Below are positions 8,003-16,556 of a DNA stretch of 35,767 nt, one piece after another. Origin of the DNA: Oscillospiraceae bacterium (lineage in GTDB: Bacteria > Bacillota > Clostridia > Oscillospirales > Acutalibacteraceae); the NCBI GenBank assembly GCA_029225165.1, contig JAQXVY010000037.1, forward strand, positions 1-35,767, given 5' to 3'. Made by a program: the position numbers and the translations under genes. The notes beneath the pieces are model-generated. The model ran no database searches. It saw nothing but the letters and a program-made list of their open reading frames with translations, and was not told the origin of the DNA. The number at the start of each line of letters is the position of its first letter. Positions within the stretch are counted from its first letter, which is position 1.

Positions 8003-8031
8003 GTCTGAGGTAGGCTTTTATAAAGAGGTTT

Positions 8032-8892
8032 ATGATGAAAGATATTTTTAAAACGAAAAATTTTAAAATTCTCATAGCAACGCTTATCATTATTATAATG
8101 TGCATAGGCGTATCTTCTGTTTTTGACACAAGTATAATTTCCTCTGCGGTGGGCTACATAACCACAGGAATGCAAAGGGTTTCAGCCACAGTAATCGGCG
8201 GAGAAAACAAAAAGTCATATGCAGAGCTTGAGGCAGAAAATCAACAGCTTAAAAAAGAGGTTGCTTCCCTTAGAACCCGTCTTGCAGACTATGAGGATGT
8301 TAAGGAAGAAAACGCAAGACTTTGGAAGTATTACGAGCTGAAAGAGGAAAACAGCGGATATGACTTTGTTCCTGCATCTGTAATTCGCCGTGACTCCGGG
8401 GAGATGTTCTACTCCTTTACAATAGACAGAGGAACAGGAGATGACATTTCTGTTAACGACCCTGTTGTCACCGAAAACGGACTTGTGGGTTACATAAGTG
8501 AAGTAAATGCAAATTACAGCAAGGTTATCACCATACTTTCGCCCGACCTTTCCGCAGGGGCAAAGGATGTGAAGTCAAAGGACACAGGTGTTATTACAGG
8601 AGATGCGGATTACAGCGACAAGAACCTTGTCACAATGAAAAAGCTTGCCGAGAATAACAAGATAAAAACAGGCGACCAAATTTCAACAACAGGTATTGGG
8701 GGAATGTACCCCGAAAATATTTCTGTGGGAAAGGTGAAAGAGGTTAAGTACAACCACTTTGACACCACCCTTTACGCTGTGATTGAGCCGTATGAGGATA
8801 TAAAGAATGTTTCTGATGTTGTGGTTGTTACCTCTTTTGACGGACAGGGTGTAATTGAGGAAGGCACTGCACCAAAGAATACGGAGGATTAG
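8032..8892 (+). CDS. mreC: Rod-shape-determining protein MreC
   Basis: A 286-residue MreC, which sits outside the membrane and links MreB/MreD to the PBP2 synthase. One N-terminal membrane segment (about residues 10-30, FKILIATLIIIIMCIGVSSV), then a coiled coil (about 62-105, ELEAENQQLKKEVASL and following heptads), then the two beta-barrel domains with the family motif DRGTGDDISVNDPVV and LVGYISEV. ATG codons occur at 8032 and 8035; AGAGG ends at 8028, so the second gives better spacing and the true protein may be one residue shorter. mreD follows after one base. Expression may be partly independent of mreB because of the repeat-filled spacer. Confidence 0.94.
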   Translation: MMKDIFKTKNFKILIATLIIIIMCIGVSSVFDTSIISSAVGYITTGMQRVSATVIGGENKKSYAELEAENQQLKKEVASLRTRLADYEDVKEENARLWKYYELKEENSGYDFVPASVIRRDSGEMFYSFTIDRGTGDDISVNDPVVTENGLVGYISEVNANYSKVITILSPDLSAGAKDVKSKDTGVITGDADYSDKNLVTMKKLAENNKIKTGDQISTTGIGGMYPENISVGKVKEVKYNHFDTTLYAVIEPYEDIKNVSDVVVVTSFDGQGVIEEGTAPKNTED

Positions 8893-8893
8893 T

Positions 8894-9409
8894 ATGGATA
8901 GGAAGTACACCGTTCTCCGATATATGGCTTACAGCCTGGAAATTCTGATTTTTTACATAATTCAGGGTGTGCCCAACCTTATACCGGAGGTTTTTGGGGG
9001 TAAACCGCTGTTGCTGATTTCCGTTGCCTTAACTATCGCCTGTTTTGAAAATGAAGTACCTGCAATGGCTTTTGGCGTTGCCTGTGGCGGTATGATGGAT
9101 TTTGGAGTTGGCACACATTTTGGCTTTTACACAATAGCCTTGGCGATAGTCTGCTTTTTTGTGGGATACTTTGCCGAAAACTATTTTAACACAAAGCTTG
9201 TTATTACTATGATTATTTCTCTTGTGCTAATCCCAATATTAATCAGTCTAAACTTTGTTATAAACTACATTTTTGCAGGATACCCAAAGGGTGGTTACTA
9301 CTTTGTTCATCACACCCTTGCTACTATGGGATACACATTTGTTACAGTACCTGTTTTTTACGGAATAAACAGAGTGCTTAGCAGAGGCTTTAACGATTAT
9401 TTGTTCTAA
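8894..9409 (+). CDS. mreD: Rod-shape-determining membrane protein MreD
   Basis: A 171-residue integral membrane protein with about five hydrophobic segments, matching MreD in size and in its place between mreC and the PBP gene. The first helix region is YSLEILIFYIIQGVPNLIPE; PNL and the following Pro are typical of MreD. The open frame extends 13 codons upstream inside mreC, but GGAGG at 8883-8887 is six bases before the ATG at 8894, immediately after the mreC stop, so this start is chosen. MreD completes the MreBCD core of the elongasome; sequence conservation in this family is low, so the call rests partly on context. Confidence 0.9.
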   Translation: MDRKYTVLRYMAYSLEILIFYIIQGVPNLIPEVFGGKPLLLISVALTIACFENEVPAMAFGVACGGMMDFGVGTHFGFYTIALAIVCFFVGYFAENYFNTKLVITMIISLVLIPILISLNFVINYIFAGYPKGGYYFVHHTLATMGYTFVTVPVFYGINRVLSRGFNDYLF

Positions 9410-9445
9410 AGATTTTTTAAGAAAACGAAAAAATGAGGTGATTAT

Positions 9446-11449
9446 TTGGATACAGAAAGATATAGACGCAGGGGAATTCTTGTCCTGATAATCGCCCTTG
9501 TATTTTTTGCAGTTTTTGCAGTCAGGCTGTTCCTTTGGCAGGTTGTAGAAGGTGACAAGTACAAGGATATTGCACTAAACAGCACAACCTTTTCGCTTTC
9601 CTCCAACAGTACAAGGGGGGAAATTCTGACCTCAGACGGAAAACCCCTTGCCACAAACAAAACTATTTACAACATTACCTTTAAAAAGAATTATGTAAAG
9701 GAAGAAAGCCTTAACGGTACTATACAAAAGGTACTGAAAATTATGAAAATCCGCAATGAAAAGTGGGTGGATATGCTTCCCATAAAATACAGTAACGGAG
9801 GATATACCTTTACAAATGACGATACCACACAGGACTCTCTTGCGTTTTTGCAAGGTGAAAGTATGCTTGACACCGGTGTATATACTATGCCACAGCAGTA
9901 TATGAAAGACCTTGTAAAAAGGTATGAATGTGAAAATATTAAGGACAAAAATGAGCAAAGGGATGTTATCTCTGTCCGTTTTAATATGGAAATGCAGAAT
10001 TTCAGCTCTGTAAACGACTATACCTTTGCAGAGGATGTCAGCAACGATATGATGCAGATTATCTGTGAAAACAATCAAAAGATAGACGGAGTTGAAATCA
10101 CAACCACTGTTGAAAGGCAGTACCTAAACGGCACACTTGCACCTCACATTGTGGGAACAGTGGGACAAATCAACGCAGAGGAATATGAGGACAAAAAGGA
10201 CAAGGGCTACGGCTATAACGACCTTATCGGTAAGTTCGGCATTGAGAGAGTTTTTGAAAGTCAGCTCAGAGGTGAAGTGGGAAAGGCGTATATCGAAAGG
10301 AACAACAACGGTTCTGTTGTCCGCACAGTTGAGGCTGAGGACGCAAAGCCGGGCAATTCCGTTTGGCTCACCATTGACAGCGAACTGCAAAAGATTGCCG
10401 ATGATTCACTAAAATACAATGTTGACTCCTGTCACAGCGAGGAGGCAAAGGACTGCGTTGCCGGTGCTGTTGTTATGCTTGATGCAAAGGACTTTTCCGT
10501 ACTGGCGGCGGCTACCTACCCAAGCTACGATTTGTCAAAGTACAACAACTACAAGTATTACTCAAAGCTTGCAAATGACGAAACAAGTCCCCTTTATTCA
10601 AGGGCTTTCAGCGGTGCTTTTGCACCCGGCTCTGTGTTCAAGCCCTGTGTTGCACTTGCAGGTCTTGAGGAGGGCAAAATCACAGAAAACAGCACTATTG
10701 TGTGTACTCAAAACTACGACTACTACCCAACGGATATTGTAAGGTGTATGGGTTATCACAACGGAATAAATCTTAACACAGCACTTGCAGTTTCCTGTAA
10801 CTATTACTTTGCCGAGGTGGGCAGAAAGCTGGGAATTAACACCATTTACAGCTATGCCGAAAAGTTCGGTCTGGGACTTCCCACTGGTGTTGAGATTGAC
10901 GAAAGCACAGGTATCCTTGCAGGTCGTGACAGTACCCATTGGACGCCGGGTAATACTGTTCAGGCGGCAATCGGTCAAAGCGACAACGCCTTTACTCCGG
11001 CACAGCTTGCCACCTATGTTGCAACAATAGCCAACGACGGCACAAGGCTTAAAACTCACCTTGTGGATAAAATTACCACCTATGACAGAGAAAAAACTGT
11101 TGAAAAAACAGAGAGTGAAGTGGAGTCCACACTTAAGGTTGACAAGAAAAATCTTAAGGCAGTTCAAGAGGGTATGTGGAGCGTCTGCAACGAAGAGGAC
11201 GGCACAGCCTACGGTATTTTTGGAGATTACGGAGTAGAAGTAGCCGCAAAAACCGGTACAGCGGAAAACAGCGGAACAGACCACACAGTTTTTATGTGCT
11301 ATGCCCCTTATGACAAGCCTGAGGTTGCAGTTGCTGTGGTAATTGAACACGGTGCGTTGAAGAAGTATTCCTGTGATGTAGCCAAAGCACTTCTTGACAA
11401 ATACTTTTTTGACAAGGACTACAAACCTGAAAGCAACACGCTTTACTAA
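9446..11449 (+). CDS. mrdA: Penicillin-binding protein 2 (class B transpeptidase of the elongasome), TTG start
   Basis: A 667-residue class B PBP that cross-links peptidoglycan during elongation, with its partner polymerase RodA not in this window. One N-terminal membrane anchor (residues ~9-28), dimerisation domain with STRGEILTSDGKPLATN, then the transpeptidase domain. Active-site motifs: Ser396-x-x-Lys in PGSVFKP, SCN at 450-452, and KTG at 602-604. The start is a TTG at 9446: GAGGTGAT is seven bases upstream, and every in-frame ATG lies after the membrane anchor, so a later start would remove it. Gap to mreD is 36 bp, consistent with one operon. Length is normal. A 44-bp palindromic repeat and then a terminator follow. 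Confidence 0.95.
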   Translation: MDTERYRRRGILVLIIALVFFAVFAVRLFLWQVVEGDKYKDIALNSTTFSLSSNSTRGEILTSDGKPLATNKTIYNITFKKNYVKEESLNGTIQKVLKIMKIRNEKWVDMLPIKYSNGGYTFTNDDTTQDSLAFLQGESMLDTGVYTMPQQYMKDLVKRYECENIKDKNEQRDVISVRFNMEMQNFSSVNDYTFAEDVSNDMMQIICENNQKIDGVEITTTVERQYLNGTLAPHIVGTVGQINAEEYEDKKDKGYGYNDLIGKFGIERVFESQLRGEVGKAYIERNNNGSVVRTVEAEDAKPGNSVWLTIDSELQKIADDSLKYNVDSCHSEEAKDCVAGAVVMLDAKDFSVLAAATYPSYDLSKYNNYKYYSKLANDETSPLYSRAFSGAFAPGSVFKPCVALAGLEEGKITENSTIVCTQNYDYYPTDIVRCMGYHNGINLNTALAVSCNYYFAEVGRKLGINTIYSYAEKFGLGLPTGVEIDESTGILAGRDSTHWTPGNTVQAAIGQSDNAFTPAQLATYVATIANDGTRLKTHLVDKITTYDREKTVEKTESEVESTLKVDKKNLKAVQEGMWSVCNEEDGTAYGIFGDYGVEVAAKTGTAENSGTDHTVFMCYAPYDKPEVAVAVVIEHGALKKYSCDVAKALLDKYFFDKDYKPESNTLY

Positions 11450-11455
11450 CTTCCC

Positions 11456-11499
11456 TGTCATTCCGAGTAACACACTGTCATTGTTTCCTCGGAATGACA
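11456..11499. repeat. Minimal TGTCATTCCGAG element, copy C (perfect 12-bp palindrome)
   Basis: Only the two ends of the dispersed element remain: TGTCATTCCGAG at 11456-11467 and its perfect complement CTCGGAATGACA at 11488-11499, with a 20-base middle that itself contains TGTCATTG. It begins six bases after the mrdA stop and would form a 12-bp hairpin in the mRNA 3' end. There is no U-tract. Confidence 0.85.
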
Positions 11500-11549
11500 A
11501 TATGGTTATGATACTTTTTCACTATTTGCTATTACTTTATAACTAAAAC

Positions 11550-11575
11550 AACCTCCCTGCTTTGGGAGGTTTTTT
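11550..11575 (+). terminator. Terminator of the mre-mrdA operon
   Basis: An 8-bp stem AACCTCCC/GGGAGGTT with loop TGCTTT is followed by a T-run. It lies 100 bases after mrdA, beyond repeat copy C. Confidence 0.9.
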
Positions 11576-11621
11576 GCTCTTGTTATCCCTTTTGGAATAA
11601 ATAATTTACACAAATTGTTTA

Positions 11622-11650
11622 TTGATAAAAATCATACTTCTTGATAGAAT
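11622..11650 (+). promoter_or_regulatory. Candidate promoter for the activase-dehydratase pair
   Basis: TTGATA (11622-11627), 17 bp, TAGAAT (11645-11650). This gives an unusually long AT-rich leader of about 120 bases before the start at 11776. I see no riboswitch or terminator hairpin in that leader. A stray TATAAT at 11652 has no -35 partner. Confidence 0.48.
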
Positions 11651-11775
11651 GTATAATGTTAATTACATATCTGTTATTGTTCTTTGAAAGAATTATTTAT
11701 ACAAAAAAATAGCATACAATGTTATGAGAAGTAGAATATCAAAATGGGATAGTATGAAAATTAAGGAGTCTTAAG

Positions 11776-14679
11776 ATGAGATTAGGATTGGATATAGGTT
11801 CAACAACAATAAAATGTGTTGTTTTGGATGAAAATAATAAGCTGTTATATAGTACATACGAAAGACATTACAGCCAAATCACTACAAAAATCGGAGAAAT
11901 CCTAAATAAGGTAAGAAAAGAAATTCCAAATGTGGAAAATGCACTTGTTGCCCTTTCAGGCTCGGCAGGAATGGGTGTTGCAGAGGACTGCGGTATTTCC
12001 TTTGTTCAGGAGGTGTATGCAACTCGTGTAGCCACAAATACATTTATTCCCGGTACTGATGTTGTCATTGAGCTGGGTGGTGAGGACGCAAAAATTCTTT
12101 TCCTCTCCGGTGGTATGGAGGTTAGAATGAACGGAACCTGCGCCGGCGGTACAGGTGCCTTTATTGACCAGATGGCTACTCTCCTTAATGTTCCCTTGGA
12201 GGAGATGAACGACCTTGCAAAGGGATACGAAAAGACATATACAATCGCATCAAGGTGCGGTGTTTTTGCAAAGACAGACATTCAGCCACTCCTTAATCAG
12301 GGTGCAAGAAAGGCTGATATTGCCCAGAGTATTTTCAGGGCAGTAGTAAACCAGACTGTTGCAGGACTTGCACAGGGCAGAGAAATCGAGGGTAATGTTG
12401 TGTACCTTGGCGGTCCTCTCACATTTATGGAGGAACTGAGGAAGGCTTTTGACGAGGAGCTTAACACAAAGGGTACCTGCCCTAAAAATTCCCTTTACTA
12501 TGTTGCCTGTGGCGCAGCCCTTTGCGCTGACAGCACCATTGATTTTGACAGCGTTATTGACAAGGTGAGTAATTACAGAGGTACAGGCAACTTTGCCTTT
12601 AATCCTCCCCTCTTTAAGAATGAAAAGGAGTATGAGGAATTTAAAAACCGTCACGCAAAGGCTACCGTTAAGGAAGTTCCCCTAAAGGACTATGACGGAC
12701 TTTGCTATATCGGTATGGACGCAGGAAGTACCACAGTTAAGGCTGTTGTTATGGGAGAAAATGGAGAATTACTCCACTCAAAATACCTTTCAAACAGCGG
12801 TAATCCTGTTCCTATTATAAAAGAATTTTTACAGGAGCTTTACACAATAAAGCCCGAAATAAAAATAAAGGCGTCAGCGGTAACAGGCTACGGCGAGGAC
12901 ATTATTAAAAATGCCTTCTGCGTTGACTACGGAATTGTTGAAACCGTTGCCCACTTTACCGCCGCAAAAAGCTTTATGCCTGATGTGGAATTTGTTATCG
13001 ACATCGGCGGTCAGGACATCAAGTGCTTTAAGGTGCACAATGGTGCTATTGATAACATCTTTCTTAACGAGGCTTGTTCATCAGGCTGTGGTTCATTTTT
13101 GCAGACCTTTGCCAATGCCCTTGGTTACTCAATTCAGGACTTTGCATCCCTCGGCATATTCGGCAAGCATCCTGTTGACCTTGGTTCAAGATGTACGGTA
13201 TTTATGAATTCCTCTGTAAAACAGGCTCAAAAGGACGGTGCTACAATAGAGGATATTTCCAGCGGACTTTCACTTTCTGTTGTAAAAAATGCACTTTACA
13301 AGGTAATCAGAGCGTCAGGTCCTGACGAGCTTGGCAAGAAAATCGTTGTTCAGGGCGGAACATTCCTCAATGATGCAGTATTAAGAGCCTTTGAGCAGGA
13401 AATGGGTGTAAATGTTGTACGCCCAACAATTTCAGGACTAATGGGTGCTTACGGTGCGGCTTTGTATGCACAAAGTAAATCAAAGAATAGTAACGACCTT
13501 AGCACACTTTTAGGTAGCGAAAAGCTGGAAAACTTTGTACACAAAATCAGCGTAGTAAACTGCGGACTTTGTAACAACAACTGCCGTCTTACAGTAAACA
13601 CCTTTGCCGACGGCAGGAAGTTCATTGCAGGCAACAGGTGCGAAAGACCAATCACCAAAAAAGTACCTGACGAAAGTATGAATATATACGAATACAAGCT
13701 AAAGCTTTTGGAGGAATACAAGCCTGTTGAGGGCAGTCGAGGAAAAATCGGTATTCCTATGGGACTTAATATGTATGAGCTTTTGCCGTTCTGGCACAGG
13801 TTCTTCACAGAGCTTGGCTTTGAGGTTGTAAGGAGTCCATTCTCAAGCAGAAAGCTGTATCAAAAGGGTCAGCAGACTATCCCAAGCGATACGGTTTGTT
13901 TCCCTGCAAAGCTGATGCACGGCCATGTTAAGGCACTTATTGACCAGGGTGTAGATACTATTTTCTACCCTTGTTTGTCATATAATATTGATGAAAATCT
14001 GGGGGATAACCACTACAACTGTCCTGTTGTTGCCTATTATCCCGAGGTAATCTACAACAATATGAAGGAGGTTCACAGCATCACCTTCATTAAGGACTAC
14101 TTTGGTATTCACCGCAAAAAGGATTTTGCAAAAAAGGCATATGAGGCTTTGTCACAGTATTTCCCTGATTTAACAGCAAAAGAAGTTAAAAACGCAACAA
14201 AGCTTGCCTATGAGGAATATGACCGTTACTTTGAAAGGGTGAGGGCTCGTGGTGACGAAATAATTGCCCAGGCAGAAAAAGAGGGCAAGGAAATCATTGT
14301 GCTTTCAGGCCGTCCATACCACATTGACCCTGAAATTAACCACGGTATCAGCAAGATGATCGGCTCCTTTGGTGTTGCGATTATCTCCGAGGACTGCGTG
14401 TCAAGTAAGGTAGAAAAGTTCAAGGTTGGTGTGCTTAACCAGTGGACATACCACAGCCGTCTGTATGCCGCCGCTCGGTATGTCAGCACAAGGGAAGATA
14501 TGAACCTTGTTCAGCTTGTTTCCTTTGGCTGTGGCGTTGACGCAATCACCACCGACGAGGTAAGGGATATTCTTGAAAAGAACGGAAAAATTTATACACA
14601 GATAAAGATAGATGAAATCACCAATTTGGGTGCGGTAAAGATTCGTATTCGTTCTTTACTTGCGGCAATTGGAAGATAA
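11776..14679 (+). CDS. Double-ASKHA CoA-dehydratase activase-like protein (BcrA/BadF/HgdC type) with DUF2229-like region
   Basis: 967 residues. Two actin-fold ATPase domains of the 2-hydroxyacyl-CoA dehydratase activator family occur in tandem: GLDIGSTTIKCVV at the N-terminus with Cys in NGTCAGGTGAF near residue 122, and GMDAGSTTVKAVV near 312 with CSSGCGSF near 434. In single activases these cysteines bind a bridging [4Fe-4S] cluster in a dimer; here one chain could hold both halves. A further Cys motif CGLCNNNCRL follows at about 596-605, then a DUF2229-like region with KLMHGHVKALIDQGVDTIFYP. Known activators couple ATP hydrolysis to electron transfer that starts a ketyl-radical dehydration. 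The substrate of this long subfamily is not established. AAGGAG precedes the start. The next gene supplies the remaining part usually fused to it. Confidence 0.85.
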   Translation: MRLGLDIGSTTIKCVVLDENNKLLYSTYERHYSQITTKIGEILNKVRKEIPNVENALVALSGSAGMGVAEDCGISFVQEVYATRVATNTFIPGTDVVIELGGEDAKILFLSGGMEVRMNGTCAGGTGAFIDQMATLLNVPLEEMNDLAKGYEKTYTIASRCGVFAKTDIQPLLNQGARKADIAQSIFRAVVNQTVAGLAQGREIEGNVVYLGGPLTFMEELRKAFDEELNTKGTCPKNSLYYVACGAALCADSTIDFDSVIDKVSNYRGTGNFAFNPPLFKNEKEYEEFKNRHAKATVKEVPLKDYDGLCYIGMDAGSTTVKAVVMGENGELLHSKYLSNSGNPVPIIKEFLQELYTIKPEIKIKASAVTGYGEDIIKNAFCVDYGIVETVAHFTAAKSFMPDVEFVIDIGGQDIKCFKVHNGAIDNIFLNEACSSGCGSFLQTFANALGYSIQDFASLGIFGKHPVDLGSRCTVFMNSSVKQAQKDGATIEDISSGLSLSVVKNALYKVIRASGPDELGKKIVVQGGTFLNDAVLRAFEQEMGVNVVRPTISGLMGAYGAALYAQSKSKNSNDLSTLLGSEKLENFVHKISVVNCGLCNNNCRLTVNTFADGRKFIAGNRCERPITKKVPDESMNIYEYKLKLLEEYKPVEGSRGKIGIPMGLNMYELLPFWHRFFTELGFEVVRSPFSSRKLYQKGQQTIPSDTVCFPAKLMHGHVKALIDQGVDTIFYPCLSYNIDENLGDNHYNCPVVAYYPEVIYNNMKEVHSITFIKDYFGIHRKKDFAKKAYEALSQYFPDLTAKEVKNATKLAYEEYDRYFERVRARGDEIIAQAEKEGKEIIVLSGRPYHIDPEINHGISKMIGSFGVAIISEDCVSSKVEKFKVGVLNQWTYHSRLYAAARYVSTREDMNLVQLVSFGCGVDAITTDEVRDILEKNGKIYTQIKIDEITNLGAVKIRIRSLLAAIGR

Positions 14680-14719
14680 AAGTTATTTGTTTAGATAAAG
14701 GATTAATTGTTGGGAGGTT

Positions 14720-16042
14720 TTGCTTATGGCAAAGCTTGTATATGATAAAGACGGCCGTCTTATGTACACAAAGGAAATGAATGACGAGGGATACAAAATT
14801 CTTGTGCCTATGATGATGCCTGTTCATTTCGGTATTCTTATGGATGCCTTCCGTCACGAGGGCTACAATGTTGAACTCCTTGACACAAACGGCCCGGAAA
14901 TTGCACAGACAGGACTGAAGTATGTACATAACGACACCTGCTATCCGGCACTGCTTGTTATCGGTCAGCTTATTAACGCCCTTGAAAGCGGAAAGTACGA
15001 CCTTAACAAAACAGCCCTTATGATTACACAGACAGGTGGCGGTTGCCGTGCCTCAAACTACATTCACCTTTTGAGAAAGGGACTTAAAAAGGCAGGACTG
15101 GAGCAAATTCCTGTTATTTCCCTGAACCTTTCGGGACTTGAAAAGAACCCCGGCTTTAAGATAACCCTACCCCTAATACGCAGGGTTATTGCAGGTCTTG
15201 TTTACGGTGATGTGCTGATGACAGTGCGTAACCAGACAAAGCCCTACGAGGTGAACAAGGGCGAAAGTGACGCACTTGTGGAGAAGTGGCAGGATAAGCT
15301 TTCAAAGGACTTTAATGAGGGCAAAAGCTATCGCTTTAAGGAGATGGAAAGTATCCTTGACAGCATTTGCGGTGACTTTGAGAAGATTGAAAAAACAGAT
15401 GAGAAAAAAGTCAGAGTTGGTGTTGTGGGGGAAATTTATGTAAAATATGCCCGACTTGGCAACAACGACTTGGAGCAGTTCCTTTACGACCAGGGCTGTG
15501 AGGTATGTTTGCCCGGTGTTATGGGCTTTGCCGCCTTTAAAATTGACAACCGTATTGAGGACATCAAGCTTTACGGAGGAAGTCGTGCAAAGAAAAAGGT
15601 TTGCGAAATTATGCTTGACTATGTTTCAAAGACAGAGGATATGATGATTGCCGCAACAACAAAGCACGGTTTTCAGCCACCGTCAAAGTATGCCCACACC
15701 AAGAGCCTTGTTGACGGTGTAATAGGCTTTGGTTCAAAGATGGGCGAGGGCTGGTTACTCACCGCCGAAATGCTGGAGCTTGCCGAAACAGGCTTTGAAA
15801 ACATTGTCTGCACACAGCCCTTTGGCTGTCTGCCAAACCACATCAACGGCAAGGGTATGATTAGAAGAATTAAGGAAATCAACCCAAAGGCAAACATTGT
15901 AGCCATTGACTACGACCCCGGCGCACCCAGGGTTAATCAGGAAAACAGAATTAAACTGATGCTTGCCGTAGCCAAGGAAGAGCTTGACAAGCGTATTGTG
16001 GTTAAGAAAAAGGGCAATAAGAAAGAAAAGGCAACAGTTTAA
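14720..16042 (+). CDS. 2-hydroxyacyl-CoA dehydratase-like subunit (HgdB-related), partner of the activase
   Basis: 440 residues, 40 bp downstream of the double activase and with its own GGGAGG site. It has features of the dehydratase-like C-terminal part of the ~1400-residue fused activase proteins common in anaerobes: YVHNDTCYPALLVIGQLINAL, QTGGGCRASNYIHLLRKGLKKAGL, VGVVGEIYVKYARLGNNDLEQFL and CTQPFGCLPNHINGKGM. The cysteines in NDTCYP, GGGCRASN and PFGCLPNH are candidates for Fe-S ligation. Combined length with its neighbour is 1407 residues, so this is a split version of the usual fusion and not a truncated gene. Reaction and substrate are unknown; it may be an ATP-driven low-potential reductase. 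The Lys/Glu-rich tail is unremarkable. Confidence 0.8.
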   Translation: MLMAKLVYDKDGRLMYTKEMNDEGYKILVPMMMPVHFGILMDAFRHEGYNVELLDTNGPEIAQTGLKYVHNDTCYPALLVIGQLINALESGKYDLNKTALMITQTGGGCRASNYIHLLRKGLKKAGLEQIPVISLNLSGLEKNPGFKITLPLIRRVIAGLVYGDVLMTVRNQTKPYEVNKGESDALVEKWQDKLSKDFNEGKSYRFKEMESILDSICGDFEKIEKTDEKKVRVGVVGEIYVKYARLGNNDLEQFLYDQGCEVCLPGVMGFAAFKIDNRIEDIKLYGGSRAKKKVCEIMLDYVSKTEDMMIAATTKHGFQPPSKYAHTKSLVDGVIGFGSKMGEGWLLTAEMLELAETGFENIVCTQPFGCLPNHINGKGMIRRIKEINPKANIVAIDYDPGAPRVNQENRIKLMLAVAKEELDKRIVVKKKGNKKEKATV

Positions 16043-16066
16043 CTGATGTGCTATGATATAAAAATA

Positions 16067-16090
16067 CCCCAAAGCGTTTCTGCTTTGGGG
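16067..16090. terminator. Bidirectional terminator between converging genes
   Basis: A perfect 9-bp stem CCCCAAAGC/GCTTTGGGG with a 6-base loop. The minus-strand tail TATTTTTATA is the better U-tract, serving gtrA; the plus-strand tail TTAAATTCTG is weaker. Confidence 0.85.
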
Positions 16091-16106
16091 TTAAATTCTG
16101 TAAATA

Positions 16107-16556
16107 TCAGTCCTTTTCCTTAAAGGCGAAGAACCTTTGACCTATGTAGTTGAATGCTACAAACAGGCACATACCTACAAGCATTGCTATGTTTGTCTGC
16201 ACAGTTTCGCTTTGTCCCGACAAAATCCACAGTGCAACAGGCTTTGCAATTCCATAGGCGAGAATGTAACAAACGGCAATATTCAGGGAAAATTTCAGGA
16301 TAGGCTTAATGCCCTTTTCCTTATTTTTAAAGGTAAAGTGCTTGTTTAAAATATAGCTTACAATACTTCCTATTATGTATCCAAGGGCTGATGAAGTCCA
16401 GTATCCTCCGCTTGCAATAACCCCGTCAAGGTCTTTTATTGGGGTGAAGTTGTAGAAAAGGAACATTAGTCCGTTGCCCACAATGGTGTTTAGGATACCA
16501 ACCAAAATAAATTTCCAAAATTTTATATCGAAAAATTGTTTAAGAAAATTCTTCAT
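16107..16556 (-). CDS. GtrA/GtcA-family small membrane protein (lipid-linked sugar flippase candidate)
   Basis: 149 residues with four hydrophobic segments, the GtrA fold size. Family features include FWKFILVGILNTIVGNGLMF in helix 1, the SYILNKHFTFKNKEKG turn after helix 2, and FNYIGQRFFAF at the end. GtrA/GtcA proteins are proposed to flip undecaprenyl-linked sugar across the membrane. Its start codon shares one base with the stop of the upstream glycosyltransferase (TAATG), so the two are coupled. With the adjacent CsbB-like transferase and the divergent YfhO protein this matches the three-part teichoic-acid glycosylation machinery described in Bacillus and Listeria. The role here is inferred from family and neighbours. 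Confidence 0.88.
   Translation of the reverse strand: MKNFLKQFFDIKFWKFILVGILNTIVGNGLMFLFYNFTPIKDLDGVIASGGYWTSSALGYIIGSIVSYILNKHFTFKNKEKGIKPILKFSLNIAVCYILAYGIAKPVALWILSGQSETVQTNIAMLVGMCLFVAFNYIGQRFFAFKEKD

Noticed and set aside
7894..8175. Minus-strand frame with HSERSEESER-type peptide
   Set aside because: This peptide is the translation of the TGTCATTCCGAG element; the same text appears at 27881-28066. It also overlaps mreC.
10598..11500. 300-codon open frame antisense to the PBP2 gene
   Set aside because: A shadow of the real gene: cysteine/valine-rich, no family resemblance, and all three PBP active-site motifs are on the plus strand.
11580..11775. Riboswitch or attenuator in the long leader of the activase gene
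   Set aside because: The region is AT-rich without a stable stem or terminator-like hairpin, and no known aptamer motif was recognised.
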